A stretch of 64,000 nt of DNA from Microbacterium sufflavum (lineage in GTDB: Bacteria > Actinomycetota > Actinomycetes > Actinomycetales > Microbacteriaceae). Shown piece after piece: positions 43,671 to 54,070 of the stretch. The stretch spans positions 868,001 through 932,000 of the forward strand of contig NZ_CP078076.1 of assembly GCF_023101165.1 (NCBI RefSeq). Direction: 5' to 3'. The stretch's first letter is position 1, and each line of letters opens with the position of its first letter. The notes under the pieces are model-generated. The model did not search any database, was not told the origin of the DNA, and saw nothing but the letters and a program-made list of their open reading frames with translations. The position numbers and the translations under genes are program-made.

Positions 43671-44090
43671 ATGGAGACAGACCTCGACTCGGCGCTGCGA
43701 GGCGCCGGGCTGCGTGCGACCGCGGGCCGCGTCGCCGTTCTCGAGGCTCTCGGCTCCATGGCCCACACGGATGCGGAGCGCGTCTACCGCGCGGTCTCCG
43801 AGTCGCTGCCGACCACGTCGATCCAGTCGGTGCACAACATCCTCGCGGACCTGACGACGGCGGGGCTCATCCGCCGGATCGAACCGGCAGGGTCCGCGGC
43901 GCTCTACGAACGGCGCATCGGCGACAACCACCACCACGTCGTGTGCACCTCCTGCGGTGCGATCGGCGACGTGGACTGCGTCGTCGGCGAGGCGCCGTGC
44001 CTCACCCCCTCCTCCACGGGGGGATTCACCGTCCAGACAGCCGAAGTCACCTTCTGGGGCCTGTGCCCCAGCTGCCAGAACGCCGCGTAG
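43671..44090 (+). CDS. Fur family regulator, PerR/FurA-like (peroxide sensor)
   Basis: The 139-residue protein has a Fur winged helix ([42 protein letters not shown]). The metal-binding hinge is [13 protein letters not shown], and a second CPSC near the end completes a structural zinc site. Neighbouring katA makes a peroxide-sensing role (PerR, FurA, CatR) more likely than iron. In such proteins, oxidation of metal ligands releases DNA. The operator at 43634 is its probable target. katA follows after 67 bases. Confidence 0.87.
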   Translation: METDLDSALRGAGLRATAGRVAVLEALGSMAHTDAERVYRAVSESLPTTSIQSVHNILADLTTAGLIRRIEPAGSAALYERRIGDNHHHVVCTSCGAIGDVDCVVGEAPCLTPSSTGGFTVQTAEVTFWGLCPSCQNAA

Positions 44091-44157
44091 GCCCGCCTCC
44101 GACCGCCCGTCCCCCGACGGCGCTGTTCGGCGTGCCCGCGCGCAGAAGGAGAACACC

Positions 44158-45627
44158 ATGTCGAACCCCATCGGGTCGAACCGTCCGGCCACCACGACGC
44201 AGACGGGTACGCCCATCGCGAGCGACACCCACTCCCTCACGGTCGGTGCCGACGGCCCCACCGTGCTGCACGACCAGCACCTGGTCGAGAAGATCGCCTC
44301 GTTCAACCGCGAGCGGGTGCCGGAGCGCAACCCGCACGCCAAGGGCGGTGGCGCGTTCGGCGAGTTCGTCGTCACGGAGGACGTGTCGCAGTACACCAGG
44401 GCCGCGGTGTTCCAGCCCGGTGCCACGTCCGAGACGCTGATCCGCTTCTCCTCCGTCGCGGGCGAGCAGGGCTCCCCCGACACCTGGCGCGACGTGCGCG
44501 GCTTCTCGCTGCGGTTCTACACGACCGAGGGCAACCTCGACATCGTGGGCAACAACACCCCCACGTTCTTCCTGCGCGACGCCATCAAGTTCCCCGACTT
44601 CATCCACTCGCAGAAGCGCCTGGGCGACTCCGGTCTGCGCGACGCCGACATGCAGTGGGACTTCTGGACGCTCTCGCCCGAGTCCGCCCACCAGGTCACG
44701 TACCTCATGGGCGACCGCGGCCTCCCCCGCAGCTGGCGCCACATGAACGGCTACGGCTCGCACACCTACTCGTGGGTGAACGCCGCGGGCGAGCTGTTCT
44801 GGGTGAAGTACCACTTCCTGGCACACCAGGGTGTCGAGGCGATGAGCCCGGAGGAGGCCGAGAAGCTCGCCGGCACCGACGCCGACCACTACCGCCGCGA
44901 CCTGTTCCAGTCGATCGCCCAGGGCGACTTCCCGAAGTGGGACCTGTACGTGCAGATCATGCCGTACGACGAGGCGAAGGACTACCGCTTCAACCCGTTC
45001 GACCTGACCAAGACGATCTCGAAGAAGGACTACCCGCGCATCAAGGTCGGCACGCTGACCCTGAACCGCAACCCGGAGAACTTCTTCGCGCAGATCGAGC
45101 AGGCGGGCTTCGCGCCCGGCAACCAGGTGCCCGGCACGGGCATCTCGCCCGACAAGATGCTGATGGGCCGCATCTTCGCGTACCCCGACGCGCAGCGTCA
45201 CCGCATCGGCGCGAACTACAACCAGCTGCCGGTCAACCAGCCGCACGCGGCCGAGGTGCGCAACTACCAGCACGAGGGCTCGATGCGGTACCAGTACAAC
45301 GACGCCGCGCACCGCACCTACCAGCCGAACTCGTTCGGCCCCGCCGGCGGCCCCGAGGCCGACCCGGCGAAGGGTGTCGAGGCGAACTGGGCGGCCGACG
45401 GCGAGCTGACCCGCTCCGCGGCGACCCTGCACGCCGAGGACGACGACTTCGGCCAGGCCGGCACGCTCTACCGCGAGGTGTTCGACGGGGAGCAGCGCGC
45501 CCGCTTCCTGGAGACGCTGACCGGCCAGGGCCGCTCGATCACGATCGACGCGATCCGCGAGCGCTTCTTCCAGTACTGGACGAACGTGGACGCCGAGCTC
45601 GGCGCCGCGCTCCGCGACCGGGTCTGA
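44158..45627 (+). CDS. katA: Catalase, monofunctional heme type
   Basis: The 489-residue catalase has active-site His60 in [11 protein letters not shown], distal Asn in [10 protein letters not shown] and the heme-ligand Tyr342 in [17 protein letters not shown]. At this length it belongs to the small-subunit clade with NADPH site. It breaks H2O2 down to water and oxygen in the cytoplasm. ATG 44158 has AAGGAG 6 bases upstream. It is probably co-transcribed with the Fur-type gene and ends at a strong hairpin. Confidence 0.94.
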   Translation: MSNPIGSNRPATTTQTGTPIASDTHSLTVGADGPTVLHDQHLVEKIASFNRERVPERNPHAKGGGAFGEFVVTEDVSQYTRAAVFQPGATSETLIRFSSVAGEQGSPDTWRDVRGFSLRFYTTEGNLDIVGNNTPTFFLRDAIKFPDFIHSQKRLGDSGLRDADMQWDFWTLSPESAHQVTYLMGDRGLPRSWRHMNGYGSHTYSWVNAAGELFWVKYHFLAHQGVEAMSPEEAEKLAGTDADHYRRDLFQSIAQGDFPKWDLYVQIMPYDEAKDYRFNPFDLTKTISKKDYPRIKVGTLTLNRNPENFFAQIEQAGFAPGNQVPGTGISPDKMLMGRIFAYPDAQRHRIGANYNQLPVNQPHAAEVRNYQHEGSMRYQYNDAAHRTYQPNSFGPAGGPEADPAKGVEANWAADGELTRSAATLHAEDDDFGQAGTLYREVFDGEQRARFLETLTGQGRSITIDAIRERFFQYWTNVDAELGAALRDRV

Positions 45628-45635
45628 CCCGGGTC

Positions 45636-45670
45636 GGCGCCCCTCCCTCCGTCATCCGGGGAGGGGCGCC
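45636..45670 (+). terminator. Terminator after katA
   Basis: GGCGCCCCTCCC (45636-45647) pairs perfectly with GGGAGGGGCGCC (45659-45670) around 11 bases, directly after the katA stop. Confidence 0.78.
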
Positions 45671-45773
45671 GCCGGCGGGGACCCCGACGAACGCCCCCTT
45701 CTGCACCGTGCCCGCAGGAGGGGGTTCGTCGTCGGTGCGGCCGCTACCGCGCGAGAGGGAGCAGGATGGAGGG

Positions 45774-46574
45774 GTGGCCGTTCCCCTCTCCGACCTGACC
45801 GCGATGCCCGCTCCCCAGCACGTGTACGCCCCCGACGGCACCCGGCTGGCGACCTACACGTGGGGTGAGCTCGATGCCCCGGTCGTGGTGGCGGTGCACG
45901 GCTTCGCGTCGAGCGCGCGCGACAACTGGGTGCTCACGGGCTGGGTGCGCGAGCTCACCGCGGCCGGCTACCGCGTGCTGGCTCTGGACCAGCGGGGGCA
46001 CGGCCAGAGCGACAAGCCGCACGAGGCCGACGCCTACGCGATCCGCGCCCTGGCGACCGACGTGGAGACGGTGATGGACACCTACCTCGTCGACGACGCC
46101 TTCTACCTGGGCTACTCGCTGGGTGCGCGCGTCGGCTGGGAGGTCGTGCGGGAGCTCCCGCACCGGATCGGCCGGGCGGTGCTCGGCGGCGTGCCGGACG
46201 GCATCCCCCTGGCCCGGCTCGACCTGGACGAGGTGCGGGCGTATCTCGCCGACGGCACGCCGGTGACCGACCGCACCACCCAGAACTACATCGCCCTGAC
46301 CGAGCGCGTGCCCGGCAACGACCTGCGGGCCCTGGTCGCGCTGGCAGAGGGGCTGCGCGGCTTGGGCACGATCGACCCCGACCCGGCCGACGCCCCGACC
46401 CGGCCGATCCTGTTCGCGACCGGGTCGAAAGACGCGATCATCGAGGGCTCGCGGGCACTGGCGGCCGCGGCCCCCGACGGCCGGTTCGTGGAGATCCCGA
46501 ACCGGCATCACTTCAACGCGCCGGGCTCGCGCGACTTCAAGGAAGCCGCGCTCGCCTTCTTCGCCGAGGGCTGA
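45774..46574 (+). CDS. Alpha/beta hydrolase
   Basis: The 266-residue protein has the oxyanion motif VHGFASSARDN, the nucleophile elbow GYSLGAR (G-x-S-x-G), a late Asp in FATGSKDAI and the His in NRHHFNAPGSR. It is an esterase, lipase or haloperoxidase-like enzyme of unknown substrate. GTG 45774 is used because of GGAGG just upstream; ATG 45804 is an alternative. It converges with msrA. Confidence 0.84.
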   Translation: MAVPLSDLTAMPAPQHVYAPDGTRLATYTWGELDAPVVVAVHGFASSARDNWVLTGWVRELTAAGYRVLALDQRGHGQSDKPHEADAYAIRALATDVETVMDTYLVDDAFYLGYSLGARVGWEVVRELPHRIGRAVLGGVPDGIPLARLDLDEVRAYLADGTPVTDRTTQNYIALTERVPGNDLRALVALAEGLRGLGTIDPDPADAPTRPILFATGSKDAIIEGSRALAAAAPDGRFVEIPNRHHFNAPGSRDFKEAALAFFAEG

Positions 46575-46580
46575 CCGCGG

Positions 46581-47126
46581 TCAGCTCGTGGTGGCGTCCT
46601 CACGCTTCGGCAGCACCCAGCCCGCGCGCGGGAAGTGGCACGTGTAGCCGTTCGGGTACTTGATCAGGTAGTCCTGGTGCTCCTCCTCGGCCTGCCAGAA
46701 CGGCCCGGCGGGCTCGATGGTGGTGACGGCCTTCGCCGGCCACAGCCCGGAGGCGTCGACGTCGGCGATCGTGTCGCGCGCGACCTGCTCCTGCTCGGGG
46801 GTGAGCGGGAAGATCGCGGAGCGGTAGCTCGACCCGATGTCGTTGCCCTGACGGTTCAGCGTCGACGGGTCGTGGATCTGGAAGAAGAACGCGAGGATGT
46901 CGCGGTAGGTCGTCTGGGTCGGGTCGAACACGATCTCGACCGCCTCCGCGTGACCGGGATGGTTGCGGTAGGTGGCGTGGTCGTTCTCGCCGCCGGTGTA
47001 TCCGACCCGGGTGTCGAGCACCCCGGGCTGGCGGCGGATCAGGTCTTCCATGCCCCAGAAGCAGCCGCCCGCCAGCACGGCGGTCTCGGTCCCGGGGGTG
47101 CGGGTGATGGTTCCGGTGTCGGTCAT
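46581..47126 (-). CDS. msrA: Peptide methionine (S)-S-oxide reductase
   Basis: The 181-residue protein has the catalytic GGCFWG motif with Cys22, [26 protein letters not shown] and the family end [18 protein letters not shown]. It repairs S-methionine sulfoxide in proteins with thioredoxin. Its ATG overlaps the msrB stop (ATGA). The msr pair lies in an oxidative-stress neighbourhood with fur and katA. Confidence 0.92.
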   Translation of the reverse strand: MTDTGTITRTPGTETAVLAGGCFWGMEDLIRRQPGVLDTRVGYTGGENDHATYRNHPGHAEAVEIVFDPTQTTYRDILAFFFQIHDPSTLNRQGNDIGSSYRSAIFPLTPEQEQVARDTIADVDASGLWPAKAVTTIEPAGPFWQAEEEHQDYLIKYPNGYTCHFPRAGWVLPKREDATTS

Positions 47127-47617
47127 GACTGCTCCTCAGCGGTGTCGGGGGTGTCGGGTGTCGTGGTGGGGTCCGCGGCGAAGAGGCGGCTGTAGCGACC
47201 GTACCCCTCCTCCTCCAGCCTGTCAGCCGGGATGAAGCGCAGGGCCGCGGAGTTCATGCAGTAGCGCAGGCCACCTTCGGCCGCCGGTCCGTCGTCGAAC
47301 ACGTGACCCAGGTGGCTGTCGGCCCCGGTCGAGCGGGCCTCGGTGCGGGTCATCCACAGCGTGCGGTCGGTCTTGGTGGTCACGGCCTCGGCGTCGATCG
47401 GGCGCGTGAAGCTCGGCCAGCCGGTGCCGCTGTCGTACTTGTCGCGGGACGAGAACAGCGGCTGCCCGGAGACCACGTCGACGTAGATGCCGTCGTCGTG
47501 GGTGTTCCAGTAGGCGTTGCGGAAGGGCGGCTCGGTGGCGTCCTGCTGCGTCACCTCGTACTGCAGGTTCGTCAGGGCGCTGACCGCCTCGGGGGTCTTG
47601 CCGTAGTCGTTCGACAT
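47123..47617 (-). CDS. msrB: Peptide methionine (R)-S-oxide reductase
   Basis: The 164-residue protein has MsrB motifs [25 protein letters not shown] and catalytic [11 protein letters not shown]. The CxxC pairs that bind structural zinc in many MsrB proteins are absent, so it is the zinc-free form. It reduces R-methionine sulfoxide. ATG 47617 has AAGGAG about 7 bases upstream and heads the msrB-msrA operon. Confidence 0.92.
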   Translation of the reverse strand: MSNDYGKTPEAVSALTNLQYEVTQQDATEPPFRNAYWNTHDDGIYVDVVSGQPLFSSRDKYDSGTGWPSFTRPIDAEAVTTKTDRTLWMTRTEARSTGADSHLGHVFDDGPAAEGGLRYCMNSAALRFIPADRLEEEGYGRYSRLFAADPTTTPDTPDTAEEQS

Positions 47618-47725
47618 GAGTGGCTCCTTGTCCGGCGCCGCTGGCTGCGGCGTCATAGAGGAGAACCCGTACCGTCCCCGTTTTGGTCCCGCGGGGCTGG
47701 GAGCGGGCTGTGAGTTTTCGACGGC

Positions 47726-48646
47726 TCAGGCGGAGGCGCGCACGAGGTCCAGGTTCGCGGTGGCGGTGCGGAGGATGTCGGCGACCGTGCGGTCGTCGGG
47801 GCGGCGCGCGACCTTCAGGCCGAGCCACGCGACGTCGCCGGCGGCGGTGAGGGCCGCCGCGACGTGGGCGCGGTCGAGCAGAGAGCGCGACGCGGGGTGG
47901 GTCTCCGCGATCGGGAGGTGCGCGTCGATCCACGGGTAGCCGTAGGGGCTCTCCACGGGGGCGGCGCCGGAGAGGGCGAGCCCGGTCAGCAGGCCGGACG
48001 CCGCGGCGTCGGCGATCTGCGCGGTGACCGCGTCGGCATCGCGGAGCTCGATCGCGGAGCGCCCCCAGTTCAGCCACAGCCCCACCGGGACGTCGGCGAG
48101 GCGGATCGCGGCGATCTCGTCCGCGAGGGGCAGGAACCCCTTCTCGGGCGTCCGGTCCGGCACGTGCGCGTCGCAGTGTTCGATCGCCAGGACGGCGCCG
48201 GACCAGTCGAGCGCGGTCACCTCGTCGAGCGACCGGGCGAGGGCGGCGGCGTCTCCGGTCGCGCGCGGCGCGGTGTGCAGCGTGACCACGGCCACGTGGG
48301 CGGCGCGCTCGTCGCGGAGCCGGACGACGTCGGCGGCCACCCGGCGCAGATCGGCGACCGCGGCCGCACGGCCCTCGGCGTCGGGCGACGCGAGACCGTA
48401 GCGGGGGTCCTCCCCCACGCGGCGCATCACGAACGGCACGGGCGTGACCGCGAGCGGCACCCCGGGCACGTGCGCGAGGAACCAGTCGTCGTCGTGCGGG
48501 TGGAGGCCGCCCATCCACGGCACCTCGAGCCCCGCGACCCCGGGGAGGGCGCAGAGCGCCGGCAGCAGCTCGGCCTCCAGCGCCGGATCCCACTGGGCGT
48601 GAGCGGGCGAGAGCGGGTAGGCGCTGACGAGCAGCGGTGCGGTCAC
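47726..48646 (-). CDS. DUF4862 protein in the sialic acid operon
   Basis: The 306-residue protein matches DUF4862: it opens LVSAYPLSPAHAQWDP and has GLEVPWMGGLHPHDDDWFL, VVTLHTAP, VLAIEHCDAH...EKGFLPL and GLWLNWGRSAIE. Strands ending in E, H or D at regular intervals resemble the xylose-isomerase-like TIM barrels that bind a divalent metal, so a sugar isomerase or epimerase is plausible. GTG 48646 overlaps the nanE stop (GTGA), so it belongs to the nan operon as its last gene. A step on a modified sialic acid or aminosugar is the most likely role. Confidence 0.75.
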   Translation of the reverse strand: MTAPLLVSAYPLSPAHAQWDPALEAELLPALCALPGVAGLEVPWMGGLHPHDDDWFLAHVPGVPLAVTPVPFVMRRVGEDPRYGLASPDAEGRAAAVADLRRVAADVVRLRDERAAHVAVVTLHTAPRATGDAAALARSLDEVTALDWSGAVLAIEHCDAHVPDRTPEKGFLPLADEIAAIRLADVPVGLWLNWGRSAIELRDADAVTAQIADAAASGLLTGLALSGAAPVESPYGYPWIDAHLPIAETHPASRSLLDRAHVAAALTAAGDVAWLGLKVARRPDDRTVADILRTATANLDLVRASA

Positions 48647-49329
48647 GCCCTGGCCTCCGCGATGCCGTCGACGAACCACGACGTGAGGGTGGACGGGTGC
48701 GTGATCGCGGTGCCCACGCACACGGAGGCGGCACCGGCGCGGAGGGCCGCGGCGGCGTGCTCCGGGCGGTGCACGCGGCCCTCCGCCACGATCGGACGGG
48801 TGCAGCGCCCGGCGATCAGCTCGATCAGCTCCAGGTCGGGTCCGTCGGTCTTCGGCCGCTCGCCCGTGTACCCGGAGAGCGTGGTGCCGAGCAGGTCCGC
48901 CCCCGCCTCCTCCGCGGCGACCGCGTCGTCGAGCGAGCCGCAGTCGGCCATGATCAGCGCGTCGGTGTGGGCGCGGAGCCCGGCGATCGTCTGCGCGAGC
49001 GTGAGGCCGTCCGGCCGCGGGCGACGGGTGCCGTCGATCGCGACGATGTCGGCCCCGGCATCCGCCACGGCCCGCGCGTGTGCCAGGGTCGGGGTGATGA
49101 AGACGTCGGACTCGCCGTCCTTCCACAGGCCGACGACCGGCACCGGGAGGTCGGCGACCGCGCGGATGTCGTCGATGCCCTGCACCCGGATGCCCGCAGC
49201 ACCGCCGGCGAGGGCGGCCGCGGCGACCTGCGCCATGGTGCGCGGGTCGCGCATGGCCTCGCCGGGGTAGGCCTGGCACGAGACGATCAGGCCGCCGCGC
49301 AGCCGGTCGATGGTATCGGTGAATCTCAT
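48643..49329 (-). CDS. nanE: N-acetylmannosamine-6-phosphate 2-epimerase
   Basis: The 228-residue TIM-barrel protein has the NanE landmarks LIVSCQAYPGEAM, GIRVQG, PVVGLWKDGESDVFITPTL, GADIVAIDGTRRPRP and LLGTTLSGYTGE. It converts ManNAc-6-P to GlcNAc-6-P. ATG 49329 overlaps the nanK stop (ATGA). Confidence 0.92.
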   Translation of the reverse strand: MRFTDTIDRLRGGLIVSCQAYPGEAMRDPRTMAQVAAAALAGGAAGIRVQGIDDIRAVADLPVPVVGLWKDGESDVFITPTLAHARAVADAGADIVAIDGTRRPRPDGLTLAQTIAGLRAHTDALIMADCGSLDDAVAAEEAGADLLGTTLSGYTGERPKTDGPDLELIELIAGRCTRPIVAEGRVHRPEHAAAALRAGAASVCVGTAITHPSTLTSWFVDGIAEARA

Positions 49330-50258
49330 GAGTTCCTCCAGGCCGATGCGGCGGCTCCCCGCAGCGGTGCGTCATCGCCGAGCGCACCCGGCAGGATCGG
49401 GGTGGACTGCAGCGCGTCGATGGCCTCGGCGCGGTACGCGGCGCGCATCGGACCCCACCACGCCTCGCCGATGTTCGGCACGCCCCCGGTGACGACGAAG
49501 CGCTCCGGGTCGAGGATCGTGGCGGCACCCGCGAGCGCACGGCCCACGGCGGCCGCGGACTCCTCGAGCGCGCGCCGGGCCACGGGGTCTCCGGCGGCGG
49601 CCGCGGTCGCGACACCGCGGGCGTCGCGGATCGTGGGGTCGCCACCGAGCGACAGGAAGTGCCGGTGCATGCCGATGCCGGAGCCGATCGCCTCCAGGTG
49701 ACCGCGGCGACCGCAGGGGCAGCGCAGATGCTCGGCCCCGGGTGTCGGGAGGTGCGCGATCTCGCCCGCCACGTGATGGGCGCCGCGCGCCGCGCGGCCG
49801 TCGAGGATCAGCCCGGCGCCGACGCCCGTGCCGACCGCGACGATCAGGGCGCTCGCGGCCCCGGACGCCGCGCCGTGGCGGTGCTCCCCGGCGGCATGGG
49901 CGTCGACGTCGTTCTGCACGGCGACCACGGCGTCGGGCTGCAGCCGCGGACCGAGGGCCGCGCGCACGAGGGCGGCGAGCGGGGTGCCCGGCCAGTCGGC
50001 GAACGTGTCGGTGGCCGACACGATGGTGCCCGTCGACGCGTCGACGACCCCGGCCGTGCCGATGCCGACACCCGCGAACGTCGTGGCCTCGGGGAGCAGC
50101 CGCGCGGCCAGCGCGGCCACGGTCGCGACGACCGCGGCCGGCCCCTCGGCGGCGGGCGTGGGGGCCACCTCGGTGCGCAGCAGCACGTCCGAACGGTCGG
50201 CGACCGCCGCGGCCGTCTTGGTGCCGCCGATGTCGACGGCGAGGACGACCTCGCCCAT
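49326..50258 (-). CDS. nanK: ROK family kinase, N-acetylmannosamine kinase
   Basis: The 310-residue ROK kinase has the ATP motif DIGGTKTAAAV, the catalytic region VGTGVGAGLIL, the zinc cluster HLRCPCGRRGHLEAIGSG and a late VVTGGVP. Between nanE and nanA its job is to phosphorylate ManNAc; a glucokinase cannot be excluded by sequence. ATG 50258 overlaps the nanA stop by 1 base. Confidence 0.88.
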   Translation of the reverse strand: MGEVVLAVDIGGTKTAAAVADRSDVLLRTEVAPTPAAEGPAAVVATVAALAARLLPEATTFAGVGIGTAGVVDASTGTIVSATDTFADWPGTPLAALVRAALGPRLQPDAVVAVQNDVDAHAAGEHRHGAASGAASALIVAVGTGVGAGLILDGRAARGAHHVAGEIAHLPTPGAEHLRCPCGRRGHLEAIGSGIGMHRHFLSLGGDPTIRDARGVATAAAAGDPVARRALEESAAAVGRALAGAATILDPERFVVTGGVPNIGEAWWGPMRAAYRAEAIDALQSTPILPGALGDDAPLRGAAASAWRNS

Positions 50259-51202
50259 CACACCGCGACCGGGAGCAGCCCGAGCTCGTCGAGGATGGCG
50301 CGGATGCCGGCGACCGCGTCGGCGTCGAGCGCCTGCACCGTGTCGGCCATGGTCGCGTGGTCGATGATGCCGCGAGCGTGCATGGCCGCCTTGAACGCGC
50401 CGACCCCGGTCGCGTCGCCGGAGAGGCCCCGCGGCTGGAACACGATGTCGAACAGGCGGTTGATGCGCTCCTGCTCGGCGCGGGCGGCCGTCCAGTCGCC
50501 CTGCTGCGCGGCGTTCCACAGGCGCACGTAGCCCGCAGCCTCGACGTTCGCGAGGCCCGGGACCACGCCGGCCGCGCCGACCAGGGCCATCGCGTCGACC
50601 ACGACCTCGTGCCCGGTGAGCAGCTGCAGCGGGCGGCCGGCCGCCTCGTTCGCGGCGACCAGGCGGCGGAACGACACGTCGTCGCCCGAGGAGTCCTTCA
50701 CACCCTGGATCACGCCCTCGGTGCCCAGCTGCACGAGCAGGTCGACCCCGAGCTTCGTGTGCACCCGGACGGGCACGTCATAGGCCCACAGCGGGGCGTC
50801 GATCGCGGCGGCGATGGTGCGGAAGTGGTCGGCGACCTCGGCGGCCGAGTTGAGCGTGTACAGCGGGGCGGTGGTGACGATGGCCTGCGCACCCGCCTCG
50901 ACCAGGCGGCGGGCGGTCTCGATGATGCGCGGGGCGGTCAGCTCGATGGCGCCCGCGATCACCGGCACCCGGCCGGCGTTCGCGGCGACGATCGTGCGCA
51001 GCAGCTCGACGCGCTGGTCGTCGGTGAAGTACGCGGTCTCCCCGGTCGAGCCGAGCGCGAAGAGGCCGGAGACGCCCTCGTCGATCAGCCGTTCGACGAG
51101 CCGGGTGAGGGAGGCGTGGTCGATCGTGCCGTCCGGGAGGAGCGGGGTGGCGACGGGAGGGACGACGCCGGAGAACGAAGGGGCGGGGGAAGCAGAGGAC
51201 AT
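50258..51202 (-). CDS. nanA: N-acetylneuraminate lyase (DapA/NAL superfamily)
   Basis: The 314-residue (beta/alpha)8 class I aldolase has the Schiff-base Lys169 in QGVKDSSGD, Tyr in LWAYDVPVR and FALGSTGETAYFT at the substrate site. With nanK and nanE next to it, it most likely splits Neu5Ac to ManNAc and pyruvate. The sequence is not a close copy of E. coli NanA, and dihydrodipicolinate synthase or a keto-acid aldolase would look similar, but context supports NanA. ATG 51202 lies 18 bases after the ATPase stop. Confidence 0.82.
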   Translation of the reverse strand: MSSASPAPSFSGVVPPVATPLLPDGTIDHASLTRLVERLIDEGVSGLFALGSTGETAYFTDDQRVELLRTIVAANAGRVPVIAGAIELTAPRIIETARRLVEAGAQAIVTTAPLYTLNSAAEVADHFRTIAAAIDAPLWAYDVPVRVHTKLGVDLLVQLGTEGVIQGVKDSSGDDVSFRRLVAANEAAGRPLQLLTGHEVVVDAMALVGAAGVVPGLANVEAAGYVRLWNAAQQGDWTAARAEQERINRLFDIVFQPRGLSGDATGVGAFKAAMHARGIIDHATMADTVQALDADAVAGIRAILDELGLLPVAV

Positions 51203-51220
51203 GTGTGTGTTCCGGTCGTT

Positions 51221-52021
51221 TCAGTGGTGGGGTTCGAGCAGCGAGGGCGCGGCGCCCAGCAGCGTTCTGGTGTAGGGATCGGCGGGATCGTCGAACACGC
51301 GGGCCGCGTCGCCGAACTCGACGACCTTCCCCTTGTTCATCACGGCGATCTCGTCGGAGAGGTAGCGCACGGTCTGGATGTCGTGGGAGATGAAGACCAT
51401 GCCGAGGCCGAGCTGCTCCTTCAGGTCGGTGAGCAGGTTCAGGATCTGCGCGCGCACCGACACGTCGAGCGCGGAGGTGGGCTCGTCCGCGACGATCACC
51501 TGCGGGTCGAGCACCAGCGCGCGGGCGATCGCGACGCGCTGCCGCTGCCCGCCCGAGAGCTGGCTGGGCAGGGCGTCGAGCGCGGAGGCGGGGAGCCCGA
51601 CGAGCCCGACCAGGTCGCGCACCTTCCGCGACCGGGTCGCGGCGGTGCCGAGGCGGTGGACCTGCAGCGGGTCGAGCAGCGCGTCGCGCACCGTCATGCG
51701 GGCGTTCAGCGCGGTCGCGGGGTCTTGGAACACCACCGAGAGGATGCGTCCGAGGCGTTTGCGCACGGCGGGGGTGAACGAGCGCACGGGCTCGCCGTCG
51801 AACACGACCTGCCCGCTGGTGGGCTTCTCGAGTCCGATCAGCACCTTGGCCGAGGTCGACTTGCCCGATCCGGACTCGCCCACGATGCCGAGGGTCTGGC
51901 CGCGGCGCACCGTGAGGGAGACGCCGTCGAGCGCGTCGACGTAGCGGGGCCGGAACAGCGACGACGCCCGGGTCTTGTAGCGGACGTGCACGTCCTGCAG
52001 CTGGATGACGGGGTCGCTCAT
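51221..52021 (-). CDS. Dipeptide/oligopeptide-type ABC transporter ATPase (DppF/OppF-like)
   Basis: The 266-residue protein has Walker [10 protein letters not shown], signature [15 protein letters not shown], Walker [13 protein letters not shown] and the switch His in ISHD. It hydrolyses ATP for import by the operon's transporter, paired with the ATPase half of the fused gene. ATG 52021 overlaps the fused gene's stop (ATGA). Context makes sialic acid the probable cargo. Confidence 0.88.
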   Translation of the reverse strand: MSDPVIQLQDVHVRYKTRASSLFRPRYVDALDGVSLTVRRGQTLGIVGESGSGKSTSAKVLIGLEKPTSGQVVFDGEPVRSFTPAVRKRLGRILSVVFQDPATALNARMTVRDALLDPLQVHRLGTAATRSRKVRDLVGLVGLPASALDALPSQLSGGQRQRVAIARALVLDPQVIVADEPTSALDVSVRAQILNLLTDLKEQLGLGMVFISHDIQTVRYLSDEIAVMNKGKVVEFGDAARVFDDPADPYTRTLLGAAPSLLEPHH

Positions 52022-54069
52022 CGTCCTGCTCCGATCGCCTCGACGGGCGCATCGTCGGGATGCGCGGAGTAGTAGTGCTCTGTGCCCTCGATGTGCCGCC
52101 GCACGGGCTCCACACCCGCGTACCGGGCGGGGTCGGACGAGCGCGGCGCGAAGCGGTCGCCCGCGGGGAAGTCGCGCGGCGACGGCACGACGCCAGACAC
52201 CTGGTGCAGCCGGTCGGATCCGGCCTCGATCGACAGCACGGCCCCCAGGAGGCCCTGCGTGTACTCGTGCACCGGCTGCGTGAGCACCTCGCGCGTGGTG
52301 CCCTGCTCGACCACCTGCCCCGCGTACATGACGGTGATGCGGTGCGACAGCTCCGCGACCAGGGCGAGGTCGTGCGACACGAACACGAGCGCGAAGCCGA
52401 GCTCGCGCTGCAGCCGCATCAGCAGTTCCACGACCTGCGCCTGCACGGTCACGTCGAGGGCCGTGGTGGGCTCGTCGGCGATCACCAGGCGCGGGTCGCG
52501 CGTGAGGGCCATGGCGATCAGCACGCGCTGCCGCTGACCGCCCGACAGCTCGTGCGGGTACGAGGCGAGGGTGCGCTGCGGGTCGAGCCCGACCAGCTCC
52601 AGCAGCTCCTCGGCGGTGCGGGTGCCGCCGCGCGAGGTCAGCTGCTTCATCTGCGAGCGGATCAGCATCGCCGGGTTCAGCGAACTCAGCGCGTCCTGGT
52701 AGACCATCGCGATGTCGTGTCCGCGGAGGGCGTTGCGCTCCCTCGGGGACATCTGCAGCAGGTCCTTGCCGTCGAACAGGATGCGTCCGCGGATGTCGGC
52801 CTTCGGGTCGAGCAGGCCCATGATCGCGAGCGAGGTGATGGACTTGCCGCAGCCCGACTCGCCCACGAGCGACATCGTCTCGCCGGGGCGCACGGTGAAG
52901 CTGACGTGGTCGACCACGTTCACGTCGCCGTGTCGCGGGAAGGAGATGCACAGGTCCTGCACCTCGAGCAGCGGGGCCTGGTCGCCCGTGTAGACGAGGC
53001 GGTCGGTGCGGTCGAGCTCGCGGGCGCGCAGCTCGGCCAGGCGCGCGGCGAGCGGCACGGTCTCGGCGGTGGGCACGAGCACGTCGGGCACGCCGCTGGG
53101 CACGGACAGGTTCACGGACGTGTCGACGGTGGGGATCACGTGCGTGTCGTCGGGGGCGGCCGCGGCCTCCAGCTCCTGCGTCGACTCCTCGGTGTTCGCG
53201 GCGTCCGCGGTGACCTTGCGGGCGCGCGGCGACACCATCGCGTCGGTCATGCCCTCGGACAGGATGTTGAGGCACAGGACCGTGATCATGATGAGGATGC
53301 CGGGGAAGAAGGTCGCCCACCACGCACCGCTCATGAGGAGGTTGCGGCCGGCGGCGATCACGTTGCCCCAGGACGGCTCGGGGTCGGGCACCCCGGCCTG
53401 GAGGAACGACAGCGATGCCTCGAACACGATCGCGTCGGCGACGAGCACCGTGGCGAACACGAGCACGGGGGCCATCGCGTTGCGGGCGACGTGCCGCACG
53501 ATGATGCGCGGGGTGCCCGCTCCCATCACCCGCACGGCGGAGACGTAGTCCTCGCCGTACTGGTCGAGGATGTTGGCGCGCACGATGCGGGTCAGCTGGG
53601 GCACGTAGAGGAACGCGATCGTGAGGACAAGCACCGGGAGGGACTTGCCGAACACGGCCACGAACACGGCGGCGAGCGCGATGCCGGGGAACGACATGAT
53701 GACGTCCATGACGCGCATGAGCGTCTCGGAGATCCACTTGGGCGCGGTCGCGGCGATCGTGCCGAGCACACAGGCGACGGCGAGGGCCACGAGGGTCGCG
53801 CCCAGGCCGATCACGAGCGAGTAGCGGGCGCCGTAGACCAGGCGCGAGAAGATGTCGCGGCCCTGACGGTCGGTGCCGAACCAGTGCTCGGGGCTCGGCG
53901 GCTGCACGGGGGTGCCCGAGGCCAGCGGGTCGTAGGGCGAGATCAGCGGGGCCAGGACGGCAGCCAGCGCGATGAGCGCGAGCACCGTCAGGCAGATGAT
54001 CGAGCCGAGGGAGAGGCGGCCCCAGCGGAGGCCGGGGACGGAGAGTCGTTCCGTGAGTCTGCGTCGCAT
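52018..54069 (-). CDS. Fused ABC permease (DppC-like) and ATPase (DppD-like)
   Basis: The 683-residue protein joins two usually separate subunits. Residues 1-290 are a DppC-type permease with several TM helices and the coupling loop AVRVMGAGTPRIIVRHVARNA. After a linker of about 85 residues, residues ~375-640 are an ATPase with [26 protein letters not shown] and DPRLVIADEPTTALD. Such fusions occur in predicted sialic acid importers of actinobacteria. ATG 54069 is 1 base from the DppB-like stop. Confidence 0.88.
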   Translation of the reverse strand: MRRRLTERLSVPGLRWGRLSLGSIICLTVLALIALAAVLAPLISPYDPLASGTPVQPPSPEHWFGTDRQGRDIFSRLVYGARYSLVIGLGATLVALAVACVLGTIAATAPKWISETLMRVMDVIMSFPGIALAAVFVAVFGKSLPVLVLTIAFLYVPQLTRIVRANILDQYGEDYVSAVRVMGAGTPRIIVRHVARNAMAPVLVFATVLVADAIVFEASLSFLQAGVPDPEPSWGNVIAAGRNLLMSGAWWATFFPGILIMITVLCLNILSEGMTDAMVSPRARKVTADAANTEESTQELEAAAAPDDTHVIPTVDTSVNLSVPSGVPDVLVPTAETVPLAARLAELRARELDRTDRLVYTGDQAPLLEVQDLCISFPRHGDVNVVDHVSFTVRPGETMSLVGESGCGKSITSLAIMGLLDPKADIRGRILFDGKDLLQMSPRERNALRGHDIAMVYQDALSSLNPAMLIRSQMKQLTSRGGTRTAEELLELVGLDPQRTLASYPHELSGGQRQRVLIAMALTRDPRLVIADEPTTALDVTVQAQVVELLMRLQRELGFALVFVSHDLALVAELSHRITVMYAGQVVEQGTTREVLTQPVHEYTQGLLGAVLSIEAGSDRLHQVSGVVPSPRDFPAGDRFAPRSSDPARYAGVEPVRRHIEGTEHYYSAHPDDAPVEAIGAGR

Positions 54070-54070
54070 G

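Noticed and set aside
41342..43768. 808-codon leftward frame opposite the Tat-exported protein
   Set aside because: It is antisense to a gene with a proper Tat signal, operon spacing and normal composition; the translation is Arg/Ala/His-rich.
50258..51202. Dihydrodipicolinate synthase (lysine pathway) for the aldolase gene
   Set aside because: The fold is shared, but translational coupling with nanK and nanE and the sialic-acid-type importer make NanA far more likely.
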